DNA from: Curvularia sp. ZM96
Taxonomy: Eukaryota; Ascomycota; Dothideomycetes; Pleosporales; Pleosporaceae
DNA: 64,000 nt
Direction: 5' to 3'
NCBI GenBank assembly: GCA_022457065.1
Contig: JAJGBQ010000004.1
Location: 2,666,001-2,730,000, forward strand
Part shown: one piece after another, positions 30,802 through 40,691 of the stretch
Layout of the letters: each line of letters begins with the position of its first letter
Position numbering within the stretch: the first letter of the stretch is position 1
The notes under the pieces: model-generated
What the model was told of the DNA's origin: nothing
Database searches by the model: none
Seen by the model: only the letters and a program-made list of their open reading frames with translations
Program-made: the position numbers and the translations under genes

Positions 30802-33800
30802 TAGTTATATAAAATAATATTCACTATGCCTAGAGTTCGTCTGCTTTTGTAGAATCGCTACAACCTTCTGTATTTCAGCCTGTATTAAGCATTTGGACAA
30901 TAGCAGAAGTTATATTAAGTGAGATCGTGTTTGATTATTTCCTTTTGGCCCAAGAAAACGTGGGTTTTAGTATTTGTCTTGTTAAACAAAAAACGTGTGA
31001 AGCACAACAACTCTATAAAAATACCAGAAATGCCATTTGCCATAAATATCAAGAGCTGGAAAGAGCAAAGAAATATGTTTAGGCTTCGTAACTTTGAATA
31101 CGTATGTGGAACAATTTTTTTGAGAATATAAATGTATCTATATTTCCATTGAAGATCGGTTAGAAAAACAAAACCCGAAAACCGTATCTTGATGAATAAC
31201 CAAATTACATAGTCAAGAGATCGATCTTCTGAAGAATTGGCAAGACTAAAGTATACCAGCGGATTCTTTATCAAATCTTTGGCATGGTAGTGTTGCAAAT
31301 AACAATACCGTTCCTTTCGTCTCTACAGCCCATTCGCAAATGATACATCGTCCCTCCAGTTTATTTAATGCATGATAAATTATTGATTTACAGTCCATCC
31401 AATGAATAATTTTCGTTCTGCATAATGTAGGTGGACGTGGGATTACCTCAACCCGAGTCGATTATATAAAGATCTCAACCTGATATTTCAGCGACTGTTC
31501 GTTAAGAAAGTGGCGTAATATTCATTTTATGTGGACTCCATTTCAAACCACATTAGGAAAGAAGACTCGAATTCAGTGTTTTAAGGAATTTAGAAACTTC
31601 AACATATATCTAAGCAATTCGTTTTCTGGAAAATGCATGCTATTAATCAGTCCTACGACTTATCCGTATTTGCGAAAATATTGACGAGATCCTTGTCTCG
31701 GAATTGTACTTATCGCACACACGTACTGAGGGAGATTTTTCACCATTTCTTTTTTGCACCTGAGTGACGTCGCCGTTGGCTAAAAGCAAGATCGCGCGTC
31801 AACCGTTATTTGCGGCAGAGAACTAGTGCCGTGCGGTAAAAAACAACAACAAAATGAAACATATACACATCACGGTTCCTGGACCATAACAAACAAGTCC
31901 CCTAATACTCCTTGTATTGCATCAAACTTGTAAACCGAGTATCGATATGTGTTGAAGTCATGGATTGTCAAGAAGCAGAACAGCCAAGAGTGATCACGAC
32001 GATCCCAATTGGAAGATCCTAGCTTTTTATAGATTTGGGTTGCTCAACACCTTACACGCAACGATCAGGTATCACTGATAGTAAGACGGACACGGCGCTC
32101 CGAAGACATGAGCGGTGTTGACATCTTGAGAGACGAAACTATAATTTACTTCTTGCGCGGAGAAAGTTCTGTCAGGATCAGAAAGGGGTCAAAGGAAGCA
32201 TCTGGATCGAAGTCCATGTCGACGGACACTTGGCGTCACGAAACTTTGTAAAGACGCAGGTTGCCGAGCACCTGGTTAGCGTTCTGGAAGTAGTGTGTGT
32301 ATGTGTGGATTACACAGGGGATCAGCTGGAAACATGTGATATTTCGATCAACGGACGAATGATGGTAGACGATGTGGCTAGCGCAACCTACTTTTCGCAT
32401 TCATCCAACCTTGTTATCTTTCTACATGTCAACCTCCTATTACTCCTGAAATGCGGCGCTGAAAGCAATGTTGAAATTGGTCGATGAACGCAAAGCGGTG
32501 AGGGCTTTCGCGCAGGTGTGGCTTGTGTCACACCTTTAGCGCCACGCGAAGCTTCTCTAGTCAGGCACGATCACTGAACTTCGGTGTTCCTTCACGGCGA
32601 CCAGAACTTTGCGCAGGCAAGTGCAAACGAGAGTTCGCTAGAGCCTGACACATAGTGTTGACTTGGCATAGGCGAGGCTGGCCGGTCAGCGGACATACCA
32701 TTCGCATGGATGAAGGCTATTGACGGTCGAAACGATAGTCCGTAAGCTGACGAGGTTGCAGACGCAAAGTAGCGTTGAGAAAGTTGGTCAGATTTTGGGA
32801 GAGTCGATCTTTCATGGGTGTTCTATTCTGGCATCAATTGCTGCCGATGAAACTGGGCAGGTCCCCAGACAACTGTAAACTGTGACCCAGGCATAGAGAT
32901 GCTAGCATGTGCCCTGAACGAGCAGTCTCAGGCCACCTGCTGAAATGGGTCTTTGGACTTCTATATTTGTCTGCACATCCTGTGTTACAGAGCTTGCACC
33001 TGTGAGTCATGTGCAGAGAAGTTTCACCATGCGGTTGTGGTTATCGTGTTGAGCTCGCGCACGTCACTACCAGTGGTGACAATAGGGTGCTGTTCTCACT
33101 GATTTAGCCGTTGCTGTGGTGTCCTTCCCGGTCAATGTAGATCCGACCCAAGGAGAAGCATGATTCACAGGCCATGGGTTTCGAGGTAGATAGCTGCATT
33201 GACGCCACGGACGGGTCTAGGGTTTTGACTATAGACGATGGCGTTAAAGGAGTGAGTTCGACGATGGGTAGCCATGCGACGGGGCGCAACTAAGCCCAGT
33301 AGCTTGGGGAATGGCCCATGAAACAATAGTGGACAATCACGGAACAGGCATTTTTGTTACAAACAAACGGAGACTAATGAGCGGGCGTGAAGACGAGAAG
33401 GGTTGGAGGAAACGACGATGCGAACTTTGAGTTTCGCTAAGCCGCCGTAAGTGGTTAGCCCAACGCGCGGACGCCCTCGGCTCCACAACGCACAGAGCTT
33501 CACCCTTTGCGCTCTCCTCTGTTCGACATCACCTCAGGCACGGTTGCCTCCACAGCACTCTTCTCATCGCCATTTTGAGTTCTGTGCGCGATCCCGGTGG
33601 ATACCTTTGAGCATATTCGGTTAAAAATATCTCTCTTGAGACGCAGACAGCTATGGCACCCACGCCGCGGACAGCCCAGCAATCCAAAAGGGGGTGACCA
33701 GGAATTGCGTCAATCCAACTTTGTCGACGCCGGCTGTCAGCAAACTCCATGACGAGCAGAAATTTCTAAGATATGACATGTACACGCAATGTCTGATGGT

Positions 33801-34457
33801 CATCAACTCCAGGCCTACCTTGCGGGAGGCCGGAGACACCCGCTGGCTCAATAGTCAGCATGGCCGATCCTAATCGTTTGCATACAACACGAATCATCAA
33901 GTGACAAATAGAGCATGATGGATTTTGGTCGCATGAAGCATAGGCCTCTACTTGGATCGACGACTTGCGGTGGGAAGAAACCCGCAGCATTCCCCTGCAC
34001 CACATCTGGACCGTCTCCCGCAGGCCAGTACGTCGATCCCGCAGAAAGCGACAGTGCACCATCCGGAAAGCGTATACCCATGTGCTTGAAACGACCATAG
34101 TCTAGACCCCCTGGAGCACTAACACTCTTTTAGTACTGTTTCTTGAAAATAGTAGCCCCATCTTGGTGGGAGCTTGTTTCGAAACATGACCAGAATAGCG
34201 GTAGTGCCAGCCCAACGCCACGACCATGGGCGACAGCAAGACTGCTATCTTGGGGGCATCTCTGAGTATAAGATGGACTGTCCGGACCCCGAAAAAAGAA
34301 TCATCCACAACATTCCATACTTTCGCTTTCCACTTCAGCAATCTGCTACAGTCTTTCGTTTGTGCAGTGCACTCACTTTCGCTCTACTAAAATATCAAGC
34401 AACACGCAAACTACTATCCTTCTCTATTAAAATCCCGATCATTCAAAATCAGCAAAC
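30802..34457. other. Gene-poor 3.6-kb stretch, AT-rich at its start
   Basis: Nothing here supports a gene. From 30802 to about 31700 the sequence is AT-rich with long A/T runs, and its open frames (such as 30915-31298 minus) are low-complexity. From about 32000 to 34100 composition returns towards normal, but frames are short and without family resemblance (32230-32487 lacks an ATG). The last 200 bp is the promoter of the Gly-rich gene. It could be degenerate repeat DNA or hold a non-coding transcript. Confidence 0.55.
34267..34272 (+). promoter_or_regulatory. TATA-like element of the Gly-rich protein gene
   Basis: TATAAG lies 186 bp before the start codon, nearly the same word and distance as upstream of the small secreted protein gene at 20132. 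A CT-rich leader follows. Confidence 0.4.
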
Positions 34458-35888
34458 ATGAAGTACCACACTGCTCAGATCTTGGCTCTTGCCAGCATCG
34501 TCACCGCCCTTCCTCACCCTCAGAAGTATGGCAGCTATGGCCCCTCCAGCGTCCAGCCTTCTGTCCCCCTCTCGACTGCTCCTGCCAGCTCCGGCCCTAC
34601 CTACGACAACACACCTGGCTCAGGATCTAGCTCCGGCACTCCTCCTCCTCCCTCCAGCTCTGGTCCCAACTACGGTGCTCCTTCTACCCCTAGCTCTGGA
34701 GGCTCTACTCCCCCGGCTGGAGGTGCCCACGGCGGAGTTGGCGGCGGTGCCTCTGGCGGAGCTGGTGCTGGTGTTGGTGTTGGCGGCGGAGCTCACGGAG
34801 GTGCTGGTGCTGGTGCTGGCGGATCCGTTGGCGGTGGTGCCAACGGCGGAGCTGGTGCTGGAGGCTACGGCGGCATCGGCCTCCCTTTCCTCGGTGGCGG
34901 TGCTTACGGCGGTGGTAAGGGTGGCATTGGTGGCCTCCTTGGCGGCGGTGCCAATGGTGGTGCTGGTGCTGGTGCTGGCCTTGGTGGCCTTGGTGGCCTC
35001 CTCGGTGGCGGTGCTTACGGCGGTGCCAATGGTGGTGCCCACGGCGGCGCTCAGGGCGGTCTCGGCGGTCTCCTTGGTGGCTACGGTGGCGCCAAGGGCA
35101 ACGTTCAGGGCGGTGCTGGTATCGGCGGCCTTATTGGCGGTATCATCGGCGGTGGTGCTAACGGCGGAGCCTACGCTGGTGGCAAGGGCGGAGCTGGTGC
35201 TGGCGTTGGTGCTGGCGTCGGTGGTGGTGCCCAGGGTGGTGTCAGCGGTGGCATTGGTGGCGGCGCTCACGGAGGTGCTGGTGCTGGTGTCGGCGGCGGA
35301 GCCAAGGGCGGAGCTGGTGCCGGTGTTGGCGGATCCGTTGGCGGAGGTGTTGGCGGATCTGTTGGTGGCGGTGTCTCTGGCGGAGCTGGTGCTGGTGTTG
35401 GCGGAGCCGTTGGCGGCGGCGCTCACGGAGGTGTTGGTGCTGGTGTCGGTGGCGGCGCTCAAGGAGGCGTTGGTGCTGGTGTCGGTGGCGGCGCTCACGG
35501 AGGTGCTGGTGCTGGTGCTGGTGTCGGCGGCGGAGCTGGTGCCGGTGTTGGCGGATCTGTCGGTGGTGGTGTCTCTGGCGGTGTCTCTGGCGGAGCTGGT
35601 GCTGGCGTTGGCGGCGGTGCTCACGGAGGTGTCTCTGGTGGTGCTGGTGCTGGTGTTGGCGGTGGTGCCCACGGCGGTGCTGGTGCTGGTGTTGGCGGAT
35701 CCGTTGGCGGCGGTGTCTCTGGCGGAGCTGGTGCTGGTGTTGGCGGCGGTGCCCACGGAGGTGCTGGTGCTGGTGTTGGCGGATCCGTTGGCGGCGGTGC
35801 CAGCGGCGGTGCTCAGGGCGGCGCTGGAGCTGGAGCTGGTGCCGGTGCCGGTGCTGGAGCTGGTGGCTACAAGGGCGATTCCTACTAA
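34458..35888 (+). CDS. Secreted Gly/Ala-rich repeat protein
   Basis: A single exon of 476 residues. The signal peptide is MKYHTAQILALASIVTA, followed by LPHPQKYGSYG and a Ser/Pro/Thr-rich segment to about residue 88 that could be O-glycosylated. The rest is built from short imperfect blocks such as GGAHGGAGAGVGGG and GGSVGGGVSGGAGAGVG. Nearly all residues are Gly, Ala, Val, Ser and regularly placed His. Larger hydrophobic residues appear only in an early part (LPFLGGGAYGGGKGGIGGLL). There is no cysteine. It ends GYKGDSY. Such composition is known from structural or cell-wall proteins and silks. I infer an extracellular matrix or wall role; no family is named. Repeat copy number probably varies between strains. 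Confidence 0.8.
   Translation: MKYHTAQILALASIVTALPHPQKYGSYGPSSVQPSVPLSTAPASSGPTYDNTPGSGSSSGTPPPPSSSGPNYGAPSTPSSGGSTPPAGGAHGGVGGGASGGAGAGVGVGGGAHGGAGAGAGGSVGGGANGGAGAGGYGGIGLPFLGGGAYGGGKGGIGGLLGGGANGGAGAGAGLGGLGGLLGGGAYGGANGGAHGGAQGGLGGLLGGYGGAKGNVQGGAGIGGLIGGIIGGGANGGAYAGGKGGAGAGVGAGVGGGAQGGVSGGIGGGAHGGAGAGVGGGAKGGAGAGVGGSVGGGVGGSVGGGVSGGAGAGVGGAVGGGAHGGVGAGVGGGAQGGVGAGVGGGAHGGAGAGAGVGGGAGAGVGGSVGGGVSGGVSGGAGAGVGGGAHGGVSGGAGAGVGGGAHGGAGAGVGGSVGGGVSGGAGAGVGGGAHGGAGAGVGGSVGGGASGGAQGGAGAGAGAGAGAGAGGYKGDSY
34730..35865 (+). repeat. Degenerate GGN/GCN coding repeat array
   Basis: The DNA of the Gly/Ala-rich part is a dense array of imperfect repeats, for example GGAGCTGGTGCTGGTGTTGG, joined in varying order. 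Several long identical blocks recur (around 35390, 35595, 35720 and 35765). This suggests expansion by unequal exchange. Confidence 0.8.
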
Positions 35889-36353
35889 AAAGTGGGTTGC
35901 TCATCAACGAGGAATGTTCAGCTGGATGTATGACGGGCTTACAAGTATATACTTTGCATAATGCACACTAATAAGACTTTTCTTTATCTTAAACATCCAT
36001 CTTCTCTTCAAGTGACTTTTGCAACAAACTGATTCACCTTTCTCGAGGCTTACTCTCATTGATACATCTAGGAAACGGGGTCAACTATCAAATCAAGCCT
36101 CAGTCACGACTATATTCCGAACACTTCGATGCGAGAACGGAACCAGCACTTTTGCAACTATGGGGACTTCCATTCTTATGACTTGGTAGGATTGTTGAAC
36201 AGAACCTACAATCAACAAACATGTGTGCTCATACCGACTCACAACCAGCAGCCACTTCTCATTTTCATATATCATGAGCAAAAAGATGAATGCAAATCTA
36301 TAACCATTCCATAACGCCAGCCTTAACCAATACAACTGACACTTAGTAACGTC
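35889..36353. other. Convergent intergenic region
   Basis: It holds the 3' ends of the Gly-rich gene and of FGAM synthase. Short open frames only. Confidence 0.45.
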
Positions 36354-39300
36354 TTAACCAACCCATCGTCTAGCACTCTTGAACATGCGAGACCAAGGTC
36401 CAAGTTCACCCCAGCCCTCTGTATCCTTGGGTAGGTAACTTGCCACCTCCTTCAGGATAGTTCGCTCGGGATGCGGCATGAGCGCCAGCACACGTCCATC
36501 TGCGCTTCTTACACCGGTGATACCCATTGGTGAGCCGTTGGGGTTGTAAGGATATGCTTCCGTCTGCTTGCCGTAGTTGTCGACATAGCGAAGTGACACC
36601 AGGTTTTCATTGTACAGTGTCTGGGGAGTAGATGATGAAGACGCCGAGGACGAGAAGTGAGCTCGGCCCTCGCCGTGAGCTGTGACAATGGGAAGCTTAG
36701 AACCAGCCATGCCGTGGAGGAAGACGGATGGTGGGGTGTTGGGTCCCTTGGGGTCGAGCACTTCGACCATGCAGACACGTGCCTCGTACTGCTCAGACGC
36801 GTTACGTTCGAAGCTTGGCCATAGCTCCGCACCTGGAATCAGTTCCTTGAGCTTGCTCATGAACTGACAGCCGTTGCAAACACCTAGAGCAAAAGTGTCG
36901 GGGCGCGTGAAGAACTCCTGGAATTCCTTGCGGGTATTGGGGTGTAGTAGCACGGATTTTGCCCATCCTTGTCCGGCACCAAGTACGTCCCCGTACGAGA
37001 AACCACCGCATGCGGCAAGACCAACAAAACCTGCAAGTGAAACGCGGCCCGAAATGATATCGGTCATGTGTACGTCAATAGCGGAGAAGCCAGCCTGGTG
37101 GAAAGCGAATGCCATCTCAGCTTGGCCATTCACACCTTCCTCTCTCAAGATAGCCACTCGAGGCTTGGCCGTGAAAGGCGACTTGAGGTTGGACATCAAA
37201 GGCATGATGTTCTCGGCAGGCTTGAAGGTCAGGTTGTATGACAGACCCGGGTCCTTGTCGTCGAGGATGCTGTTGAACTCGGCATCGGCACAGACAGGGT
37301 TGTCGCGGAGCTTTTGCATACGGTACGAAGTCTCTGCCCAACGTTGCTGAAGTTTCTGCCGGCTGTTACGGTAGACATTCTGTGTGCCGACGTAGAAGGA
37401 GACGTCCTGCTTTGAGGCTTCAGGTACACGACCGATCTTCTTGATCATGCCTGGTGGAGGTCCGCAGGTAGCAAAGCAGCGATTGAAAGCAACCTCATCT
37501 GTCTTCCTCACCTGGAAGACGGCACCGAGCTCTTCATTGAAAAGCGCCTCCAAGACATCCTTGGAATCGCTTGATGCCGCAACACCGTCCAGCATGACCT
37601 CGAGGCCACATCGTCCGGCAAATGCCATCTCAACAAGCGTGGTGAAGAGACCACCATCGGACCTGTCGTGGTAGGCAAGCACGATACCAGACTCATGGAG
37701 TTGATCGATAGCATCAAAGTAGTCCTTGATAACGTCGGCATCATAGACGTCAGGAGCCTCATCGCCAATCTGACCGAAGGTTTGAGCCAAAGCAGAACCA
37801 CCGAGATGCTTCTTGCCGGCCGCCAGATCGACGAACATGATGATGGTCTCACCAACCTCCTCAACACGTTGCAGGGCAGGTGTCCATGTGCGGTCGATAC
37901 GGTCAACAGGCGCGAAAGCTGTAATTACCAAGGACATGGGTGCTGTAACTTCCTTTGCTTCGCCATTCTCTGACCATTTCATCTTCATGCTCATAGAGTC
38001 CTTTCCGACTGGGATAGATATGCCAAGCTTGGGGCAAAGATCCATGCCAATGGCTTCGACGGCCTCATACAAAGCTGCGCCCTCTCCAGGGTGACTGCTG
38101 GCAGACATCCAGTTAGCTGAGAGTCTGACCCTGGATAGCCTGTCGAAAAGGCTGGCTGCAGCAATGTTCATGAGCGATTCCGCCACAGCCATTCTTGCGG
38201 ATGCTGCTGGAGAGATGAGTGCCAAAGTAGGCTTCTCACCCATTGTCATAGCTTCACCCGTCTTGACTCCGGCCAGCAGTGACGTAGCTGTTACCGAAAC
38301 ATCAGCTACAGGCACCTGCCACTTGCCAACCATCTGGTCGCGGACTGTAAGGCCACCAACTGTCCGGTCTCCAATGGTGATGAGGAATGATTTAGAGCCC
38401 ACAGCTGGCAGAGTGAGCACTCGGTCAACAGCTTCGCTGATCAAGCCATCCTTGGGCGTGTCAGGAATGTACATTGACAGGCTGCTGTCGAAAGCTGGCA
38501 ATCTCAACTTTCGGCTCTCGACAATGCGCGACATCTTGGGTGGTTTTCCGAAAAGGGTGGTCATAGGAAGATCAATTGGTGTGGGGTTTTCCTTTGAATC
38601 CCGGTCCTTGAGGACAAGGCGTTGCTCCTTGGTAGCCGTACCAACGACAGAATAGCCGCAACGTTCTCGGTTGCAGATGCGCTTGAAGAGATCTAGTTGA
38701 TCAGGAGCAACTGCTAGTACGTATCGTTCCTGAGCCTCACAGCACCAGATCTGCAGCGGGCTCATGCTCTTGTCAGCACTGTCTACTTCGCGTAGCTCGA
38801 AAATAGCACCAAGGCCAGAGTCGTGAACAAGTTCAGGGAGTGCGTTGGAGAGACCACCTGCGCCGACATCGTGGATGAAAAGAATAGGGTTCTTGTCGCC
38901 CATGGAGCGGCACGCATCGATGACTTCCTGTGCGCGTCTCTGCACTTCTGGGTTGCCTCTCTGTACACTAGCAAAGTCCAGATCGACCTTGCCCTCTCCA
39001 GACTGGATACTAGAAGCCGCACCACCGCCGAGACCAATAAGCATGGCAGGGCCACCAATGACCAGAAGATGCGAGCCAGCTGGGACGACGTCAGGGTCCT
39101 TGAGTGCGTGCTGTGGCCGGACGGTGCCTACACCACCTGCCAGCATGATGGGCTTGTGGTATCCTCGAATTTCTGACTCTTTCTCGTTTGTGAAGACGCG
39201 CATGAGCATGGTGCGGAAGTAGCCCGTAGTGCATGGACGGCCAAATTCGTTGTTAAACTGCGCACTACCGATGGGCGCCTCAAGCATGATGTCGCGGCTG

Positions 39301-40454
39301 CTAGCAATATGCGCAGGCTTGCCCACATCCTTGAGCTCCCATGGCCTTTCGAAGCCCTCAAGGTTGAGGTCGGAGACAGTGAAGCCTGCGAGACCCGCCT
39401 TTGGCTTGGAACCACGTCCAACCGCACCTTCATCTCGGATTTCACCTCCTGAGCCGGTGGCAGCTCCAGGGAAGGGCGATACCGCAGTTGGGTGGTTGTG
39501 AGTCTCGACCTTGCAGAGAATGTGCACAGTCTCCTTGGTGCCAGCCCACTCGCCAGTGAGGTCGTTGGGTGCCCAGAAGCTGGCCTCTTCACCCTGGAGA
39601 ACTGCGGCATTGTCGCTGTATGCGCTAACAACGTGCTGAGGGTTCTTTTGATGTGTGTTTCGGATCATACCGAACAGCGACATGGACTTGCGCATGCCGT
39701 CAATGGTGAAGTCGGCGTTGAATTGCTTGTGCCTGCAGTGCTCAGAGTTGACCTGGGCGAACATGAAGAGCTCCACGTCTACTGGTCCTCGCTTCAACTC
39801 CTGAGTGTATGCTTCAACGAGGTATTCAATCTCTGACTTGTCCATAGCCAGCCCCAGCTCCCTGTTGGCGTGCTCCAAGGCGGCATGGGCGCTGTGGTAC
39901 TCTTCGAACTTGATAGTTGTCGCCTGCGCAGGCTCGCTCTCTCCAAAGATGGCATCGAGATTGGGAGCAGTGCGGCTTATGGTTTGAGTCATGCGATCGT
40001 ACAGTTGGTCGCGGTTGGGGATCTCGTCAGCCTCGAGGGTGCGATCAAAGGTGGCTGCAATGACCATACCGCGCTCGATGCGCTTGACAGCCTGGTCGAG
40101 GGTGCATGTGCGTGCAATCATCGACGCAAGGGAACTCCATGGTGAGATGGTGCCAGCGCGTGGGCAAATGTAGAAGAGGACTGTTTCGCCATCACGAGGC
40201 TCGCCGCCACGGTGGACAGCGTCGAGGAGGATCTGCGCCAGGCGGTCGTTCGAGTCCGGGTACTCGCCATAGTGCAGAATCTGCTGTAGTGTTTTCAACT
40301 CATCCTCGCTCAGCTTTTTCAGTGGGTTGACAAAATGCAGCCATAGCGAGCGGACTTCCTTCGCGCCGATTGCTTGCGCCAGGCGCTGCAGGCGGAAGTC
40401 AGAGTGGGCAACCGAGCCCGGAAGGATGAGGTAGGGATCCTCGGTGGACGCCAT
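36354..40454 (-). CDS. ade6: Phosphoribosylformylglycinamidine synthase (FGAM synthase)
   Basis: Catalyses the fourth step of purine synthesis: FGAR + glutamine + ATP to FGAM. It is an intronless frame of 1,366 residues from the ATG at 40454, close to yeast Ade6 (about 1,358). The frame stays open 27 codons further up but has no ATG there. The order of parts is the large-type PurL order: N-terminal PurS-like and linker region, two AIR-synthase-like halves (KVETHNHPTAVSPFPGAATG; PVGKDSMSMKM), and a C-terminal class I glutamine amidotransferase. In the last part GVCNGCQF places the nucleophile at Cys1193, and MPHPER gives His1328 and Glu1330. The product is cytosolic. It is a housekeeping gene. 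Confidence 0.96.
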   Translation of the reverse strand: MASTEDPYLILPGSVAHSDFRLQRLAQAIGAKEVRSLWLHFVNPLKKLSEDELKTLQQILHYGEYPDSNDRLAQILLDAVHRGGEPRDGETVLFYICPRAGTISPWSSLASMIARTCTLDQAVKRIERGMVIAATFDRTLEADEIPNRDQLYDRMTQTISRTAPNLDAIFGESEPAQATTIKFEEYHSAHAALEHANRELGLAMDKSEIEYLVEAYTQELKRGPVDVELFMFAQVNSEHCRHKQFNADFTIDGMRKSMSLFGMIRNTHQKNPQHVVSAYSDNAAVLQGEEASFWAPNDLTGEWAGTKETVHILCKVETHNHPTAVSPFPGAATGSGGEIRDEGAVGRGSKPKAGLAGFTVSDLNLEGFERPWELKDVGKPAHIASSRDIMLEAPIGSAQFNNEFGRPCTTGYFRTMLMRVFTNEKESEIRGYHKPIMLAGGVGTVRPQHALKDPDVVPAGSHLLVIGGPAMLIGLGGGAASSIQSGEGKVDLDFASVQRGNPEVQRRAQEVIDACRSMGDKNPILFIHDVGAGGLSNALPELVHDSGLGAIFELREVDSADKSMSPLQIWCCEAQERYVLAVAPDQLDLFKRICNRERCGYSVVGTATKEQRLVLKDRDSKENPTPIDLPMTTLFGKPPKMSRIVESRKLRLPAFDSSLSMYIPDTPKDGLISEAVDRVLTLPAVGSKSFLITIGDRTVGGLTVRDQMVGKWQVPVADVSVTATSLLAGVKTGEAMTMGEKPTLALISPAASARMAVAESLMNIAAASLFDRLSRVRLSANWMSASSHPGEGAALYEAVEAIGMDLCPKLGISIPVGKDSMSMKMKWSENGEAKEVTAPMSLVITAFAPVDRIDRTWTPALQRVEEVGETIIMFVDLAAGKKHLGGSALAQTFGQIGDEAPDVYDADVIKDYFDAIDQLHESGIVLAYHDRSDGGLFTTLVEMAFAGRCGLEVMLDGVAASSDSKDVLEALFNEELGAVFQVRKTDEVAFNRCFATCGPPPGMIKKIGRVPEASKQDVSFYVGTQNVYRNSRQKLQQRWAETSYRMQKLRDNPVCADAEFNSILDDKDPGLSYNLTFKPAENIMPLMSNLKSPFTAKPRVAILREEGVNGQAEMAFAFHQAGFSAIDVHMTDIISGRVSLAGFVGLAACGGFSYGDVLGAGQGWAKSVLLHPNTRKEFQEFFTRPDTFALGVCNGCQFMSKLKELIPGAELWPSFERNASEQYEARVCMVEVLDPKGPNTPPSVFLHGMAGSKLPIVTAHGEGRAHFSSSASSSSTPQTLYNENLVSLRYVDNYGKQTEAYPYNPNGSPMGITGVRSADGRVLALMPHPERTILKEVASYLPKDTEGWGELGPWSRMFKSARRWVG

Positions 40455-40691
40455 GGTGTGTGACGCCTGATTGAAAGTGTAGAATTGATTTCGCGGGGTG
40501 TCCGAAGACAAGAGCGATTGCGGGCGCGTCGTCACATGGCGGGGTGAAAGTCTTCACAAAATTTCGGCGGGGCAAAATTGAGGGGTCGCGATTGGGCTGG
40601 CTCGTGTGCCTACAGCCGCACTAAAGCGACACTACCATGTCTTCTAACCCCAGCTTTTCTCCGTCTTTTGGTTCTCTCGGAAATTTGCATC

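Noticed and set aside
30915..31298. 127-codon minus-strand frame in AT-rich DNA
   Set aside because: Low-complexity Phe/Ile/Leu/Lys composition expected from AT-rich sequence; no motif.
32230..32487. 85-codon plus-strand frame
   Set aside because: Begins with TTG, no ATG in a useful place, no family resemblance.
34620..35756. 378-codon minus-strand Thr/Ser/Ala-rich frame
   Set aside because: A by-product of the Gly-rich coding repeat; no initiation context, signal or family match.
40455..40535. 27-codon N-terminal extension of FGAM synthase
   Set aside because: Starts from a GTG; the conserved protein begins at the ATG at 40454.
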